Assembly (NCBI RefSeq): GCF_021484805.1
Contig: NZ_CP090557.1
Span: 3,298,001-3,362,000, forward strand
DNA length: 64,000 nucleotides
Direction: 5' to 3'
Origin: Tellurirhabdus bombi
GTDB taxonomy: Bacteria > Bacteroidota > Bacteroidia > Cytophagales > Spirosomataceae
Shown: positions 53,265-62,839 of the stretch, piece after piece
How the letters are laid out: each line of letters starts with the position of its first letter
Numbering within the stretch: the first letter of the stretch is position 1
Notes under the pieces: generated by a model
Databases searched by the model: none
Seen by the model: the letters and a program-made list of their open reading frames with translations, nothing else
What the model was told of the DNA's origin: nothing
Translations under genes and position numbers: made by a program

Positions 53265-54530
53265 ATGAAGAAGTACCTGATCTGTTTGCTTTGGCTGCTC
53301 TGGTTGCCCACACAGGGACAGCCAATTATAACGCTGGAGCAATGTTACACGGCCGTGCGGGAAACGTACCCGTTAACAAAACAAAAGGCCCTTATTCAGC
53401 AGTCGGGAGAACTGGCGGTTGCTAGTCTGGCGACGAACCGCCGGTTGCCGCAACTAGCTCTAAACGGACAGGCAACCTGGCAATCGGAAGTAACGCAGTT
53501 GCCGATTGAACTGCCCAATCTGGTTATTCCTACGCTCAGCAAAGACCAGTACAAGCTGGCCCTCGATGCGAGTTATGCACTCTACGACGGAAATCTCACC
53601 CGTTTGCAAACCGCGTTGCAGCAAGCGACCACGGCAACTGCCCAGCAGCAGATCGATGTCGAATTACACAAGGTTAAGGATCAGGTAAACGGCTTGTTTC
53701 TTCAGGCGCTACTCACCGACGAGAACCTGCGATTGACCCAAATCATGCTGGAAGAGCTTCACAATCGTACGGAAAAAATAAAAGCCAGTGTTCGTTTCGG
53801 TACGGCCTCCCAGATGAATCTCGATGGGTTACAAGCTGAAGCGCTCCGCTCCGAGCAGCGGCTGGCCGAGTTGACGGCTGCCCGTCGGGGACTGCGTGAT
53901 GCCCTGAGCCTGCTGACGAACCTATCCATTGATGATAGCACGCGGCTCGTGGTGGAGGAAAACCCTCTGGCGATTAAATCCAATCAACCCGTTAACCGGC
54001 CTGAACTAAAACTTTATGACGCCCAGAGGTCCTTGTATGCAGCACAGCTGGCGCTAACCGATACTAAATTTCGTCCGCGATTAAGTTTGTTCGGTCAGGG
54101 TGGAGCTGGGCGACCAGCCTTGAATTTTCTGAATAACGATTTCCGGGGCTTCTTCATTGGCGGGTTGCGGTTGAGTTGGAATTTGTCGGCCGGTTACACG
54201 CTACGGAACGACCGCCAAGTAGTGGCTTTGAATCGGGAAGTGGTGGACGTCCAGCAGGCAACCTTCGAAAAAGCATTACGTATTCAGTTGCGGCAGCAGC
54301 AGACCGAAATTGAGCGTTTGCAAGCGTTGCTGGACAAAGACGGGACTATTATTGCCTTGCGGGAAAAAGTGCGGAAAGCCGCCGCCGCGCAACTGGACAA
54401 CGGGGCCATTGCGGCTCGCGACTACACCACCGAGCTAAACAACGAAAACCAGGCCTTGCTCAACCAGAAATTCCATGAACTGCAACTGCTACTGGCGCGG
54501 GTGCAGTACCGGACACTAACCGGAAATTAA
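53265..54530 (+). CDS. TolC family outer-membrane efflux channel
   Basis: A 421-residue protein with a signal peptide (to ~residue 18, LWLPTQGQ) and the two-repeat TolC layout. LEQCYTAVRETYP starts the first helix, long coiled coils follow (ALQQATTATAQQQIDVELHKVKDQ... split by beta segments such as YKLALDASYALYDGNLTR), and the second repeat includes RPRLSLFGQGGAG and LSWNLSAGYTLRNDRQ. It forms the outer-membrane duct of the pump encoded downstream. It follows the repressor gene and the second operator. Confidence 0.93.
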   Translation: MKKYLICLLWLLWLPTQGQPIITLEQCYTAVRETYPLTKQKALIQQSGELAVASLATNRRLPQLALNGQATWQSEVTQLPIELPNLVIPTLSKDQYKLALDASYALYDGNLTRLQTALQQATTATAQQQIDVELHKVKDQVNGLFLQALLTDENLRLTQIMLEELHNRTEKIKASVRFGTASQMNLDGLQAEALRSEQRLAELTAARRGLRDALSLLTNLSIDDSTRLVVEENPLAIKSNQPVNRPELKLYDAQRSLYAAQLALTDTKFRPRLSLFGQGGAGRPALNFLNNDFRGFFIGGLRLSWNLSAGYTLRNDRQVVALNREVVDVQQATFEKALRIQLRQQQTEIERLQALLDKDGTIIALREKVRKAAAAQLDNGAIAARDYTTELNNENQALLNQKFHELQLLLARVQYRTLTGN

Positions 54531-54579
54531 GCTAATTTTTAGAAAGTAAACATTCGATCAAACTCATTGAAGAGATACC

Positions 54580-55533
54580 ATGAACGCAAAATGGATGCTG
54601 GCCGGTCTGGTGATAATACTGACTGCCTGCCAACAAGAAGAAACCAAGTCGGATGCCTACGGCAATTTTGAAGCCGTCGAAACCATCGTTTCGGCGGAAG
54701 CCACTGGAGCTTTGCAGCGCTTCGACGTAGAGGAAGGCCAAACCCTTCAGGCGGGCCAGGTTGTAGGCCAGGTTGATACCGAACAATTACAGCTACGGAA
54801 GGCGCAACTGCTGGCCAGTGAGCAAGCCGTGCGGAGCCGGACGCCCAATGTATCGGCTCAATTATCGGCTTATGGGCAGCAAATCGCGGTGCAGGAACAG
54901 CAGCTTCGGACGCTTCAACGCGAAAAAGAGCGCACCCAAAACCTGATTGCGGCGGGGGCCGCGCCCACCAAACAGCTAGACGATATCGAAGCGCAAATGG
55001 CGGTTATGGAGCGGCAAATTGCCCTCATCAAGCAACAGCGGAGCGCCCAGGCATCGGCTTTGGGGACGCAACGGAGCGGAACCGTGGCCGAAACGGCGCC
55101 CCTGGCCCAGCAAGTAAAGCAGTTGGACGATCAGATCAAAAAATCATCCATCGTCAATCCGGTTGCTGGAACCCTAACGGTGAAGTACGCCGAACCCGGC
55201 GAGGTGGTCAGTTACGGCAAGCCTTTGTACAAAGTAGCCACGCTGGATACCATCACGCTTCGGGCGTACGTCAGTGGCGATCAACTGGTGAATGTGCGGG
55301 TTGGACAAAACGTGCAGGTACTAGTCGATGCGCCCGACAATCAGTTAAAGCCTTACGAGGGAACCGTGCGCTGGATTGCGAGCAAGGCGGAGTTTACGCC
55401 CAAAGTGATCCAGACCAAAGACGAGCGGGTGAATCTAGTCTACGCGCTGAAGATTCAGGTGAAAAATGACGGCGGCTTGAAAATTGGAATGCCCGGCGAA
55501 GTGCGGTTTCAGGCGGCAGTAAACAAGCAGTAG
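54580..55533 (+). CDS. HlyD-type periplasmic adaptor lipoprotein (YbhG-like)
   Basis: A 317-residue membrane-fusion protein. The lipobox is ILTAC with Cys17 as the lipidated residue. The biotinyl/lipoyl half-motif GALQRFDVEEGQTLQAGQVVG leads into a coiled coil (~75-175, IAVQEQQLRTLQREKERTQ) and the second half-motif SIVNPVAGTLTVKYAEPGEVV, then a beta-barrel domain. It links the ABC permeases to the TolC channel. Its stop codon abuts the next ATG. Confidence 0.93.
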   Translation: MNAKWMLAGLVIILTACQQEETKSDAYGNFEAVETIVSAEATGALQRFDVEEGQTLQAGQVVGQVDTEQLQLRKAQLLASEQAVRSRTPNVSAQLSAYGQQIAVQEQQLRTLQREKERTQNLIAAGAAPTKQLDDIEAQMAVMERQIALIKQQRSAQASALGTQRSGTVAETAPLAQQVKQLDDQIKKSSIVNPVAGTLTVKYAEPGEVVSYGKPLYKVATLDTITLRAYVSGDQLVNVRVGQNVQVLVDAPDNQLKPYEGTVRWIASKAEFTPKVIQTKDERVNLVYALKIQVKNDGGLKIGMPGEVRFQAAVNKQ

Positions 55534-56448
55534 ATGGCTACGGAAACCATTTTTGTTGAGGGAGTTTCGAAGACGTTCGGGGAAACCAAGGCGGTGCAGG
55601 ACGTCTCGCTATCGATTGAGGCCGGCGAACTGTTCGGGCTAATCGGACCGGATGGAGCGGGAAAAACGACCTTGTTTAAAATGCTCGTCACCCTGCTGCG
55701 GCCCGATGCGGGGCGGGCAATGGTGGCTGGGTACGATGTGGTTCGGGATTACCGCCAGTTGCGTACGCACATTGGCTACATGCCGGGGCGTTTTTCGCTG
55801 TATCCTGACCTGAGTATTCGGGAAAACCTGGATTTTTTTGCGACCGTATTCGGCACGACCATCGAAGCAAATTATGAGCTGATCCGGGATATTTACGTCC
55901 AGCTTGAGCCGTTCAAAAATCGGCGGGCGGGGGCTTTGTCGGGCGGAATGAAACAGAAACTGGCGCTTTGTTGCGCGCTGATTCACAAGCCAAAAGTGCT
56001 TTTTCTGGATGAACCAACAACCGGTGTGGATGCGGTTTCGCGCAAGGAATTCTGGGAAATGCTGCACCGCCTGAAAACGCGCGGTCTGACCATGCTGGTT
56101 TCGACGCCGTACATGGACGAGGCCAGTTTGTGCGACCGGGTGGCCCTGATTCAAACGGGGCGGATTCTAGCCATTGATACCCCAAAGGGAATAGAAAACA
56201 GTTTTGCCCGACCACTCTACGCCGTGCGGGCCGACGAAACGTATCGGCTGATTCAGGATTTGCGGCAGGCCCCCTTTACCGTAACCTGCTACGCTTTTGG
56301 CGAGTACCTGCACCTGACCACGAACGAGGGCATAAGCCCCGGCGAAATCAGGGTTTATCTGGACAATCGGCAGCACCGTAATCTTGACGTAAAGCCGATT
56401 CGGGCGGGCATAGAAGATAGTTTTATGGCACTGATGCACGATGAATAA
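55534..56448 (+). CDS. ABC transporter ATP-binding protein (YbhF N-half equivalent)
   Basis: A 304-residue ATPase. Walker A is GPDGAGKTTLFK, the signature is LSGGMKQKLALCC and Walker B is VLFLDEPTTGVD. A ~65-residue C-terminal extension follows, as in the drug-export subgroup. The GPDGAGKTT form is typical of the YbhF/YhiH first domain, which in E. coli is fused to a second ATPase. It starts directly after the adaptor gene and overlaps the next ATPase gene by 8 nt. Confidence 0.94.
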   Translation: MATETIFVEGVSKTFGETKAVQDVSLSIEAGELFGLIGPDGAGKTTLFKMLVTLLRPDAGRAMVAGYDVVRDYRQLRTHIGYMPGRFSLYPDLSIRENLDFFATVFGTTIEANYELIRDIYVQLEPFKNRRAGALSGGMKQKLALCCALIHKPKVLFLDEPTTGVDAVSRKEFWEMLHRLKTRGLTMLVSTPYMDEASLCDRVALIQTGRILAIDTPKGIENSFARPLYAVRADETYRLIQDLRQAPFTVTCYAFGEYLHLTTNEGISPGEIRVYLDNRQHRNLDVKPIRAGIEDSFMALMHDE

Positions 56449-57175
56449 GGCAGTTGTTATCAACAAATTAACCAAACGGTTCGGCGACTTCATTGCGACG
56501 AACGAGATCACGTTTGAGGTCGGGCAAGGCGAGATTTTTGGGTTTTTAGGGGCCAATGGAGCCGGAAAAACCACCGCCATCCGCATGCTGTGCGGGTTGC
56601 TTAAACCCACGTCCGGGGAAGCCACCATTGCGGGCTTCGACGTTTACCGGCAGACTGAGCAAATCAAGCAGGTCATTGGCTACATGAGCCAGCGATTTTC
56701 CCTGTACGAAGACCTGAGCGTTCGGGAAAACATTCGGTTCTACGGCGGAATCTACGGCTTAAATCGTGCTGAACTGCGGGAAAAATCGGCACAGATCATC
56801 CAGCAATTGGGATTGGAGAGCGTAGCGGATAAACTCGTTGTTTCCCTGCCGCTGGGCTGGAAACAACGCCTGGCTTTTTCGGTGGCTTTGCTCCACAATC
56901 CAAAAATCGTGTTTCTGGACGAGCCAACGGGCGGGGTTGACCCCATCACCAGACGCCAGTTCTGGGACATGATTTACGAAGCGGCCAACCGGGGAACCAC
57001 CATTTTTGTCACTACCCACTACATGGACGAAGCCGAGTACTGCAACCGCGTCTCGATCATGGTCGATGGCCGAATCAAGGCGCTGGACACACCCGGCGGT
57101 CTGAAAAAAACGTATGGCGTTGATTCTATGGACGCAGTGTTCCAGATTCTGGCGCGGGGCACTTCCACCAAGTAG
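56441..57175 (+). CDS. ABC transporter ATP-binding protein (YbhF C-half equivalent)
   Basis: A 244-residue ATPase with Walker A GANGAGKTTAIRM and Walker B IVFLDEPTGGVD. The signature is degenerate (SLPLGWKQRLAFSV instead of LSGGQ), as in the second domain of YbhF-like proteins. It probably heterodimerises with the preceding ATPase, so one of the two nucleotide sites would be impaired. It overlaps the preceding gene by 8 nt. Confidence 0.93.
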   Translation: MNKAVVINKLTKRFGDFIATNEITFEVGQGEIFGFLGANGAGKTTAIRMLCGLLKPTSGEATIAGFDVYRQTEQIKQVIGYMSQRFSLYEDLSVRENIRFYGGIYGLNRAELREKSAQIIQQLGLESVADKLVVSLPLGWKQRLAFSVALLHNPKIVFLDEPTGGVDPITRRQFWDMIYEAANRGTTIFVTTHYMDEAEYCNRVSIMVDGRIKALDTPGGLKKTYGVDSMDAVFQILARGTSTK

Positions 57176-57192
57176 GACGAAACAACAAAAAC

Positions 57193-58302
57193 ATGAAACG
57201 CTTTCTCGCTTTTGTCAAAAAAGAATTTTTCCACATCCTGCGCGACCGGCGAACGCTGCTGATTCTGTTCGGGTTGCCGTTTGTTCAGGTGATTTTATTT
57301 GGTTTTGCGCTGACAAATGAGATCAAAAACGCCAAAATCGCGCTGCTGGATTATGACCACGGTCAGCACAGCCGCCAGCTCACGGACCGGCTCTTATCGT
57401 CGGGCTATTTTCAGGTGGCGGAAAATCTGCAATCGTATAAAGAGTTGGAGGCCGCTTTCCGGCGGGGTGTGGTGAAAATGGCCATCGTGTTTCCGGCCAA
57501 CTTTACCAACGATTATACCCACGGCAAACAAGCACAAATTCAACTCCTGGCCGACGCCTCGGAGCAGAACACGGCAATCAGCCTGACTAATTACGCCACG
57601 GCCATTATTCAGGACTACTTGCGTGAACAAACTGGCGCGGTTCAGGCGCTCCCCTTGGCAATTGACATTCAGACCCGAATGGTGTTCAACCCAGAGCTGA
57701 AAGGGGCGTTTGTGTTTGTGCCGGGCGTGATGGCGCTAGTGTTGCTGCTGGTGTCGGCCCTGATGACCTCGGTGACTATTGCCCGCGAAAAAGAAACCGG
57801 TACGATGGAAGTGCTGATGGTATCGCCCCTGACGCAATTGCAGATTCTGTTCGGAAAAGTATTGCCTTACTTGCTGATGTCGTTTTTGAACGGCTGTCTG
57901 ATCATTGCGCTGGGCGTCTGGCTGTTGGGTGTGCCGATGCAGGGCAGCTTGCTCTTGCTGCTGGCCGAAACGCTGCTGTTCATTTTCCTGGCGTTGTCGA
58001 TTGGTATTCTGATTTCCACGCTGGCGGAGACGCAGTTGGTGGCCATGTTTGCCTCGCTGGTCATTATGCTGCTGCCCACCATCTTTCTGTCCGGGTTTAT
58101 TTTTCCGGTGGAAAGCATGCCCCGACCCCTGCAACTTATTTCCAGCATCATTCCGGCCAAGTATTTCATCGCCATCGTGAAAGGCATCATGATCAAAGGC
58201 GTTGGGCTGACTTATCTGTGGAAAGAAACGCTCACCCTGTTGACGATCTCGCTGGTTTTGACCGGCCTGAGTTTACGAAATCTTAAAACGCGCCTCGCAT
58301 GA
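57193..58302 (+). CDS. ABC-2 type permease (YbhS-like)
   Basis: A 369-residue permease. The N-terminal amphipathic helix and TM1 (FGLPFVQVILFGFAL) are followed by a ~150-residue extracytoplasmic domain, then five TM helices in the C-terminal half. The family signature VTIAREKETGTMEVLMVSPL lies before TM3. It forms a heterodimer with the next permease. The stop overlaps the next start codon in ATGA. Confidence 0.93.
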   Translation: MKRFLAFVKKEFFHILRDRRTLLILFGLPFVQVILFGFALTNEIKNAKIALLDYDHGQHSRQLTDRLLSSGYFQVAENLQSYKELEAAFRRGVVKMAIVFPANFTNDYTHGKQAQIQLLADASEQNTAISLTNYATAIIQDYLREQTGAVQALPLAIDIQTRMVFNPELKGAFVFVPGVMALVLLLVSALMTSVTIAREKETGTMEVLMVSPLTQLQILFGKVLPYLLMSFLNGCLIIALGVWLLGVPMQGSLLLLLAETLLFIFLALSIGILISTLAETQLVAMFASLVIMLLPTIFLSGFIFPVESMPRPLQLISSIIPAKYFIAIVKGIMIKGVGLTYLWKETLTLLTISLVLTGLSLRNLKTRLA

Positions 58303-59414
58303 ACCGCATTGGCTATATCATTGAAAAAGAATTCAAGCAGATTTTTCGGAACAAAGTGTTGTTGCGGATGCTGCTGGGAGCACCCGTTATGCAGTTGATT
58401 CTGCTGTCGTATGCGGCGAATTTTGAAGTAAAAAACCTGACGATTGCCGTGGTCGATCAGGATCATACGACGTATTCCCAGCGGATGGTCAGCAAGTTTC
58501 GGTACATTGATAATTTTCGTTTTCTGGGTTATTTGCCCGCCTACAAACCTGCTTACCAGCAACTGCTCTCCGGCAATGCTGATCTGGTGTTGGTTATTCC
58601 GCCCCATTTCGAACGGGATTTGGGGAAAGAAAACCGGGGTGCCGTCCAACTCTTGGTGAACGCCATCGATGGGTCAAAGGCGGGGATCGCAGCGGGGTAC
58701 GCCCAGCAGATTATTCGAAGTTTTAACGAAGACGTGCGGGCGGAAGCCTTGGCGGTTAGTACGACTGGATTGGCGCGGGTGACGATTGAAAATCAATACT
58801 GGTTTAATCCCCGACTGGAGTACAAAACGTTCATGGTTCCCGGCATTCTGTTTGAAATTCTGATTTTGGTCGGCGGGCTGATTGCGGCGCTCAACATCGT
58901 GCGGGAAAAAGAGATTGGCACCCAGGAGCAACTCAACGTAACGCCCATTCGGAAATACGAATTTATTCTGGGCAAACTGATTCCCTTCGTGATCATTGGT
59001 CTGGTGCAATTCAGTCTCGGCCTGCTGATCGGCGTATTCTGGTTTCGGATTCCGTTTGAAGGAAGTTTGGCGTTGATGTACGGGTTTGCGTTTCTGTTTT
59101 TGCTGCTCAGCGTGGGCCTGGGCCTGCTGATTTCGGCGGTTTCGGATACGCAGCAGCAAGCCATGTTTGCCGCTTTCTTTTGTCTGGTCTTGTTTATTCT
59201 GTTGAGTGGGCTGTTTTCGGCCACGGAAAATATGCCCGGTTGGGCGCAGTACCTCAATGTGATCAATCCGCTCAAATACATCATCGAAGTGGGCCGGAAC
59301 GTGATGCTCAAAGGCAGCACATTCCGGGATGTACAGCAACAGGCGATTACGCTGGCCCTGATGGCCCTGGCGCTGATTAGCCTGGCTTCGTGGAGCTACC
59401 GAAAAACGGTTTAG
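58299..59414 (+). CDS. ABC-2 type permease (YbhR-like)
   Basis: A 371-residue permease paralogous to the preceding one. TM1 is at ~25-45, an extracytoplasmic domain follows, then five TM helices, with the signature NIVREKEIGTQEQLNVTPIRK. It completes the operon tolC-adaptor-ATPase-ATPase-permease-permease. Its start overlaps the previous stop by 4 nt. Confidence 0.93.
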   Translation: MNRIGYIIEKEFKQIFRNKVLLRMLLGAPVMQLILLSYAANFEVKNLTIAVVDQDHTTYSQRMVSKFRYIDNFRFLGYLPAYKPAYQQLLSGNADLVLVIPPHFERDLGKENRGAVQLLVNAIDGSKAGIAAGYAQQIIRSFNEDVRAEALAVSTTGLARVTIENQYWFNPRLEYKTFMVPGILFEILILVGGLIAALNIVREKEIGTQEQLNVTPIRKYEFILGKLIPFVIIGLVQFSLGLLIGVFWFRIPFEGSLALMYGFAFLFLLLSVGLGLLISAVSDTQQQAMFAAFFCLVLFILLSGLFSATENMPGWAQYLNVINPLKYIIEVGRNVMLKGSTFRDVQQQAITLALMALALISLASWSYRKTV

Positions 59415-59420
59415 GCGGCT

Positions 59421-60959
59421 TTATTCCCAAATAACCTCGATTACCTCGCGCTTCAGATCGACCGTTGTTTGTTTCTCGTGGTTGGCGCGGGTTAGCGTGA
59501 TTTTCCCATTCTGAACCCGAACCGATTCCTGATTCAGAACGCGGGTGGCGTCTTTTTTGCGGAAAACCGATACGCTTGGTTCGGTATAGTCGGCTAATTT
59601 GAGCGTATACGTTTTGCCGGTTACGGTCACGGATTTAGCCGACGGGGCAACAAACTGTCCTCTCGCCAAAGCCAGTGCTCGCGAAGCCTGCGGCACGCCG
59701 TAGCCGATAAAGTTGTTGCCGTAAGGATAAAGGTGTGATGATTTTTCGATAATGGAAATCAGCTCTTTATTGGTAAGTTTCGGATTAGCTTGCATCAGAC
59801 AGGCCGCAAAACCGGTGATGACGGGAGCGGATAACGACGTACCATACAACGAAAAACACGAAACGTTGGGCTTCAGGTAAGGCAGAAATTCGGGGCCGAT
59901 GCTGCTGTAGCCAATGCGGTTCCAGACGCGGGCATTGGTGGCCCCCACGGCCAAAACGCCTTGGGCGTCGGCGGGCGTGGAGATGATGCGCCACGCCCGG
60001 TCGTCGCCTTCGTTACCGGCGGACACAATGACCAGAATGCCTTTTTTGTCGGCGGCCAGTTGCGCCGCTTTGCTGATGAGGCTGGTATGACCGTCCATCT
60101 GCGCGGGCTGGTAGTTTTCTTTTGGATCGGAGAAGCCTTTGGCGTAGCCCAGTGAGGTGTTGATGATTCGGACGCCAAGGCTATCCATCCATTCCATCGC
60201 CGAAATCCAGTTGTCTTCTTCGCCCCGGAACTCGCGGCCACCGTGGTCCGTGCGGGCCAGGTAAAAGGAAGCGTCGGTAGCCAGCCCATACTGAATGTTT
60301 TCGGTTAGATCAACGCCCGCAATGGCGGCCATGACTTCCGTGCCGTGAAAATCCGACATGCTTTCCAGCGAGCTGAAAAAGCGGTTGGACGGACGCAGTT
60401 TATTGACGTAATCACGAATGTCGCGAATGCCGTTGCGTTTGAAAATGTGCTTCAGGGCGCTGGTGGAATCGGCTCCGAAAAAGCCGGCGTCGATAACGCC
60501 GATGGTTACGTTTTTGGCCGTAAGACCGGATGTAGTGAATACGTTAGCCTGAATCTGCGACATCACGGGGGCCATCTGCACTTGGCTACCAGGAATTTCT
60601 GTGCTGGTGATGACCAGATTTTTATCGATTGGTACGAGGCTTTTCACAAAGGGCAACCGACGCACCTGCTGCATTTGCGTAGTGGTCAGCTCCGCCGAAA
60701 CGGCATTGAGCCAGCGGGAGCGAAACAAAGGGCGTATTCCCTGCTGGCTTAGCTGCTCGAGGTACGATGAATTAAGGGGAAGATCAGTTTCGTCAATGGA
60801 TAAACCCTGATTCTGTCGATTAACTACGGAAAGGGGAGAAAGGGAAGGAACCGCCGATAAGGGTTTGTCAGCCAATAAAATCCAGAATTTTGTTTGGGCC
60901 AGCGTCGTGGAAGAAAGTCCAGTGGTCAGCCCTAAAAACAGGGCGATAATTTTTTTCAT
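59421..60959 (-). CDS. Secreted subtilisin-like serine protease (S8)
   Basis: A 512-residue protease with a signal peptide (to ~residue 21, STTLAQ), an I9-like propeptide (~55-120, SQQGIRPLFRSRWLNAVSAE) and the S8 catalytic domain. The triad is Asp157 (VIDAGF), His205 (DFHGTEVMAAIAG) and Ser375 (GTSLSAP), with the oxyanion Asn in VSAGNEG. The remaining ~100 residues form a C-terminal beta domain with no recognisable T9SS tail. An extracellular or periplasmic peptidase, convergent with the ABC operon. Confidence 0.95.
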   Translation of the reverse strand: MKKIIALFLGLTTGLSSTTLAQTKFWILLADKPLSAVPSLSPLSVVNRQNQGLSIDETDLPLNSSYLEQLSQQGIRPLFRSRWLNAVSAELTTTQMQQVRRLPFVKSLVPIDKNLVITSTEIPGSQVQMAPVMSQIQANVFTTSGLTAKNVTIGVIDAGFFGADSTSALKHIFKRNGIRDIRDYVNKLRPSNRFFSSLESMSDFHGTEVMAAIAGVDLTENIQYGLATDASFYLARTDHGGREFRGEEDNWISAMEWMDSLGVRIINTSLGYAKGFSDPKENYQPAQMDGHTSLISKAAQLAADKKGILVIVSAGNEGDDRAWRIISTPADAQGVLAVGATNARVWNRIGYSSIGPEFLPYLKPNVSCFSLYGTSLSAPVITGFAACLMQANPKLTNKELISIIEKSSHLYPYGNNFIGYGVPQASRALALARGQFVAPSAKSVTVTGKTYTLKLADYTEPSVSVFRKKDATRVLNQESVRVQNGKITLTRANHEKQTTVDLKREVIEVIWE

Positions 60960-61118
60960 TGAAAGGAAACTGTCAATTTTATGGCTTAAGATACAAACAA
61001 AAATCGAAGAATTGAACGGGAACGCAGATTGGGTAAACCAGAACCATCGTTACTAAATCAATAAATTGGTAAACTAGTAGGGTCTGTTTTCCGCCGCCTT
61101 CTTGTCAATAATTTTTTT

Positions 61119-62414
61119 ATGCGCTATAATCAACTATCCAACGAATTGTTTGTCCGGAACCGGAACCGGCTGGCTGCCTTACTTAAGCCTAAATCCCTGG
61201 TGGTGCTGAACGCCAACGACATCATGCCAACCAATGCCGACGGGTCCATGGGTTTTCGGCAGAATACCGATCTGTTTTATCTTTCCGGCGTCGATCAGGA
61301 AGAAACCCGGCTGGTGTTGTTTCCCGACCATCCCGACGAAAAATACCGCGAATTGCTGTTTCTCCGCGAAAGCAGTGAGCTGATCGAAATCTGGGAGGGG
61401 CACAAGCTCACCAAGGAAGAAGCCGAGCAGTTGACGGGCATTCCGCAAAGCCAGATTTACTGGACGCACCAATTCGAAACCGTGTTTGTGAACCTCGTTT
61501 TTGAGGCCGAGCAGGTTTACCTCAGCACCAACGAACACACCCGGAACTCGTCGGAGGTGGAAACGCGCGAAAGCCGCTACATCCGCGAATTCAAAGAAAA
61601 ATACCCGCTGCACCGCCTCGAACGACTGGCACCGCTGATGCATAACCTGCGCGCCATCAAGCAGCCGGAAGAAGTAGAACTGCTGAAAGAGGCTGTACGA
61701 ATTACGGAAGACGGTTTCCGGCGGCTCCTGAAGTTCGTAAAACCGGGCGTCTGGGAATACGAAATCGAAGCGGAACTAGCGCATGAATACATCCGGCAGC
61801 GCTCGCGCGGATTTGCCTACCAGCCGATTATCGCCACGGGGGCCAATGCCTGCGTGTTGCATTACCTGGAGAACAGCATGGAGTGCAAGGCCGGGGAGGT
61901 AATTCTGCTGGACGTAGCCGCCGAATATGCCAATTACAATGCCGATCTAACGCGGACCATTCCCGTGAGTGGTCGGTTTACCCAACGCCAGAAAGACGTG
62001 TATAGCGCCGTGCTGCGGGTGATGAAGGAGGCAACGGCCATGCTGGTGCCGGGCAATATCTGGGACGAATACCACAAGGAAGTCGGCAAGATTATGGAAT
62101 CCGAACTGATTGGCCTTGGCCTGCTGAAGAAACACGAAGTGGAAGCGCAAAACCCCAATGCGCCGCTTTACAAGAAATACTTCATGCACGGAACGTCGCA
62201 CTTCCTGGGGCTGGACGTACACGACGTTGGCAACAAATACCGCCGTTTCGAAGCGGGAATGGTCTTTACCTGCGAACCCGGCATCTACATCCGCGAGGAA
62301 GGCTTGGGGATTCGGCTGGAAAATAACATCGTGATTACCGAAAATGGCAACATCGATCTGATGGCTTCCACGCCGGTGGAAATCGAGGAAATCGAAGATC
62401 TGATGAACGAATAA
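61119..62414 (+). CDS. Xaa-Pro aminopeptidase (aminopeptidase P, M24B)
   Basis: A 431-residue M24 metallopeptidase with an N-terminal creatinase-like domain (MRYNQLSNELFVRNRNRLAA). Metal ligands are Asp in LDVAAEYANYNADLTRTI (two Asp), His in HGTSHFLGLDVHDVG, Glu in CEPGIYI and Glu in ENNIVITENG. It removes N-terminal residues that precede proline. The length is usual for PepP. No neighbour in the same operon; a terminator follows. Confidence 0.95.
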   Translation: MRYNQLSNELFVRNRNRLAALLKPKSLVVLNANDIMPTNADGSMGFRQNTDLFYLSGVDQEETRLVLFPDHPDEKYRELLFLRESSELIEIWEGHKLTKEEAEQLTGIPQSQIYWTHQFETVFVNLVFEAEQVYLSTNEHTRNSSEVETRESRYIREFKEKYPLHRLERLAPLMHNLRAIKQPEEVELLKEAVRITEDGFRRLLKFVKPGVWEYEIEAELAHEYIRQRSRGFAYQPIIATGANACVLHYLENSMECKAGEVILLDVAAEYANYNADLTRTIPVSGRFTQRQKDVYSAVLRVMKEATAMLVPGNIWDEYHKEVGKIMESELIGLGLLKKHEVEAQNPNAPLYKKYFMHGTSHFLGLDVHDVGNKYRRFEAGMVFTCEPGIYIREEGLGIRLENNIVITENGNIDLMASTPVEIEEIEDLMNE

Positions 62415-62445
62415 ACGCCGTTCGCCCGGAAGATTGAACAAAATA

Positions 62446-62491
62446 AAAAACCTCCTGACGGTGACAAAATCGCCACTTTCAGGAGGTTTTT
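62446..62491. terminator. Bidirectional terminator
   Basis: The arms aaaaacctcctga (62446-62458) and its complement (62479-62491) flank a 20-nt loop. It is placed between the aminopeptidase gene and the convergent HPF-like gene. Confidence 0.88.
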
Positions 62492-62505
62492 GCTTCGTGA
62501 GCAGC

Positions 62506-62802
62506 TTAGTCTACAAATTGCCGACGTAGCTTTTCGCCCGTGGCCCGCATGCTTTCCGGCCACGATCCGCCGTTTCCTTCGGCAAACAGATCATTCCCCG
62601 GAATGCCCAGCCGCCAGCGAACTACTTTATTGTTTTCCGGATTGTTACCATCTTCGCGCAGGTAAATATCGGAGGCTACAATGTCCTTTCGAAAGCGCAT
62701 GATCCGCCGAAGCTCTTTTTCAACCAGGTCGAGCAACTCGGGCGATTCGTCAAAGCCCACTGTTTGCAGATCCATTTTAATGCCCTCTATATTGTATTCC
62801 AT
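62506..62802 (-). CDS. Short ribosome hibernation promoting factor (HPF/RaiA family)
   Basis: A 98-residue protein of the HPF/RaiA/sigma-54-modulation family. The first strand and helix (MDLQTVGFDESPELLDLVEK) align with the pattern seen in short Bacteroidota HPFs, followed by KDIVASDIYLREDG, VVRWRLGIPGNDLFAE and the end helix ESMRATGEKLRRQF. It lacks the long C-terminal dimerisation domain. It should bind the 30S subunit in stationary phase. It lies 37 nt downstream of the eRF1-like gene on the same strand. Confidence 0.85.
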   Translation of the reverse strand: MEYNIEGIKMDLQTVGFDESPELLDLVEKELRRIMRFRKDIVASDIYLREDGNNPENNKVVRWRLGIPGNDLFAEGNGGSWPESMRATGEKLRRQFVD

Positions 62803-62839
62803 AGTGATTCTCTTTTGTTGTTAAAGAACTGAACTACCC

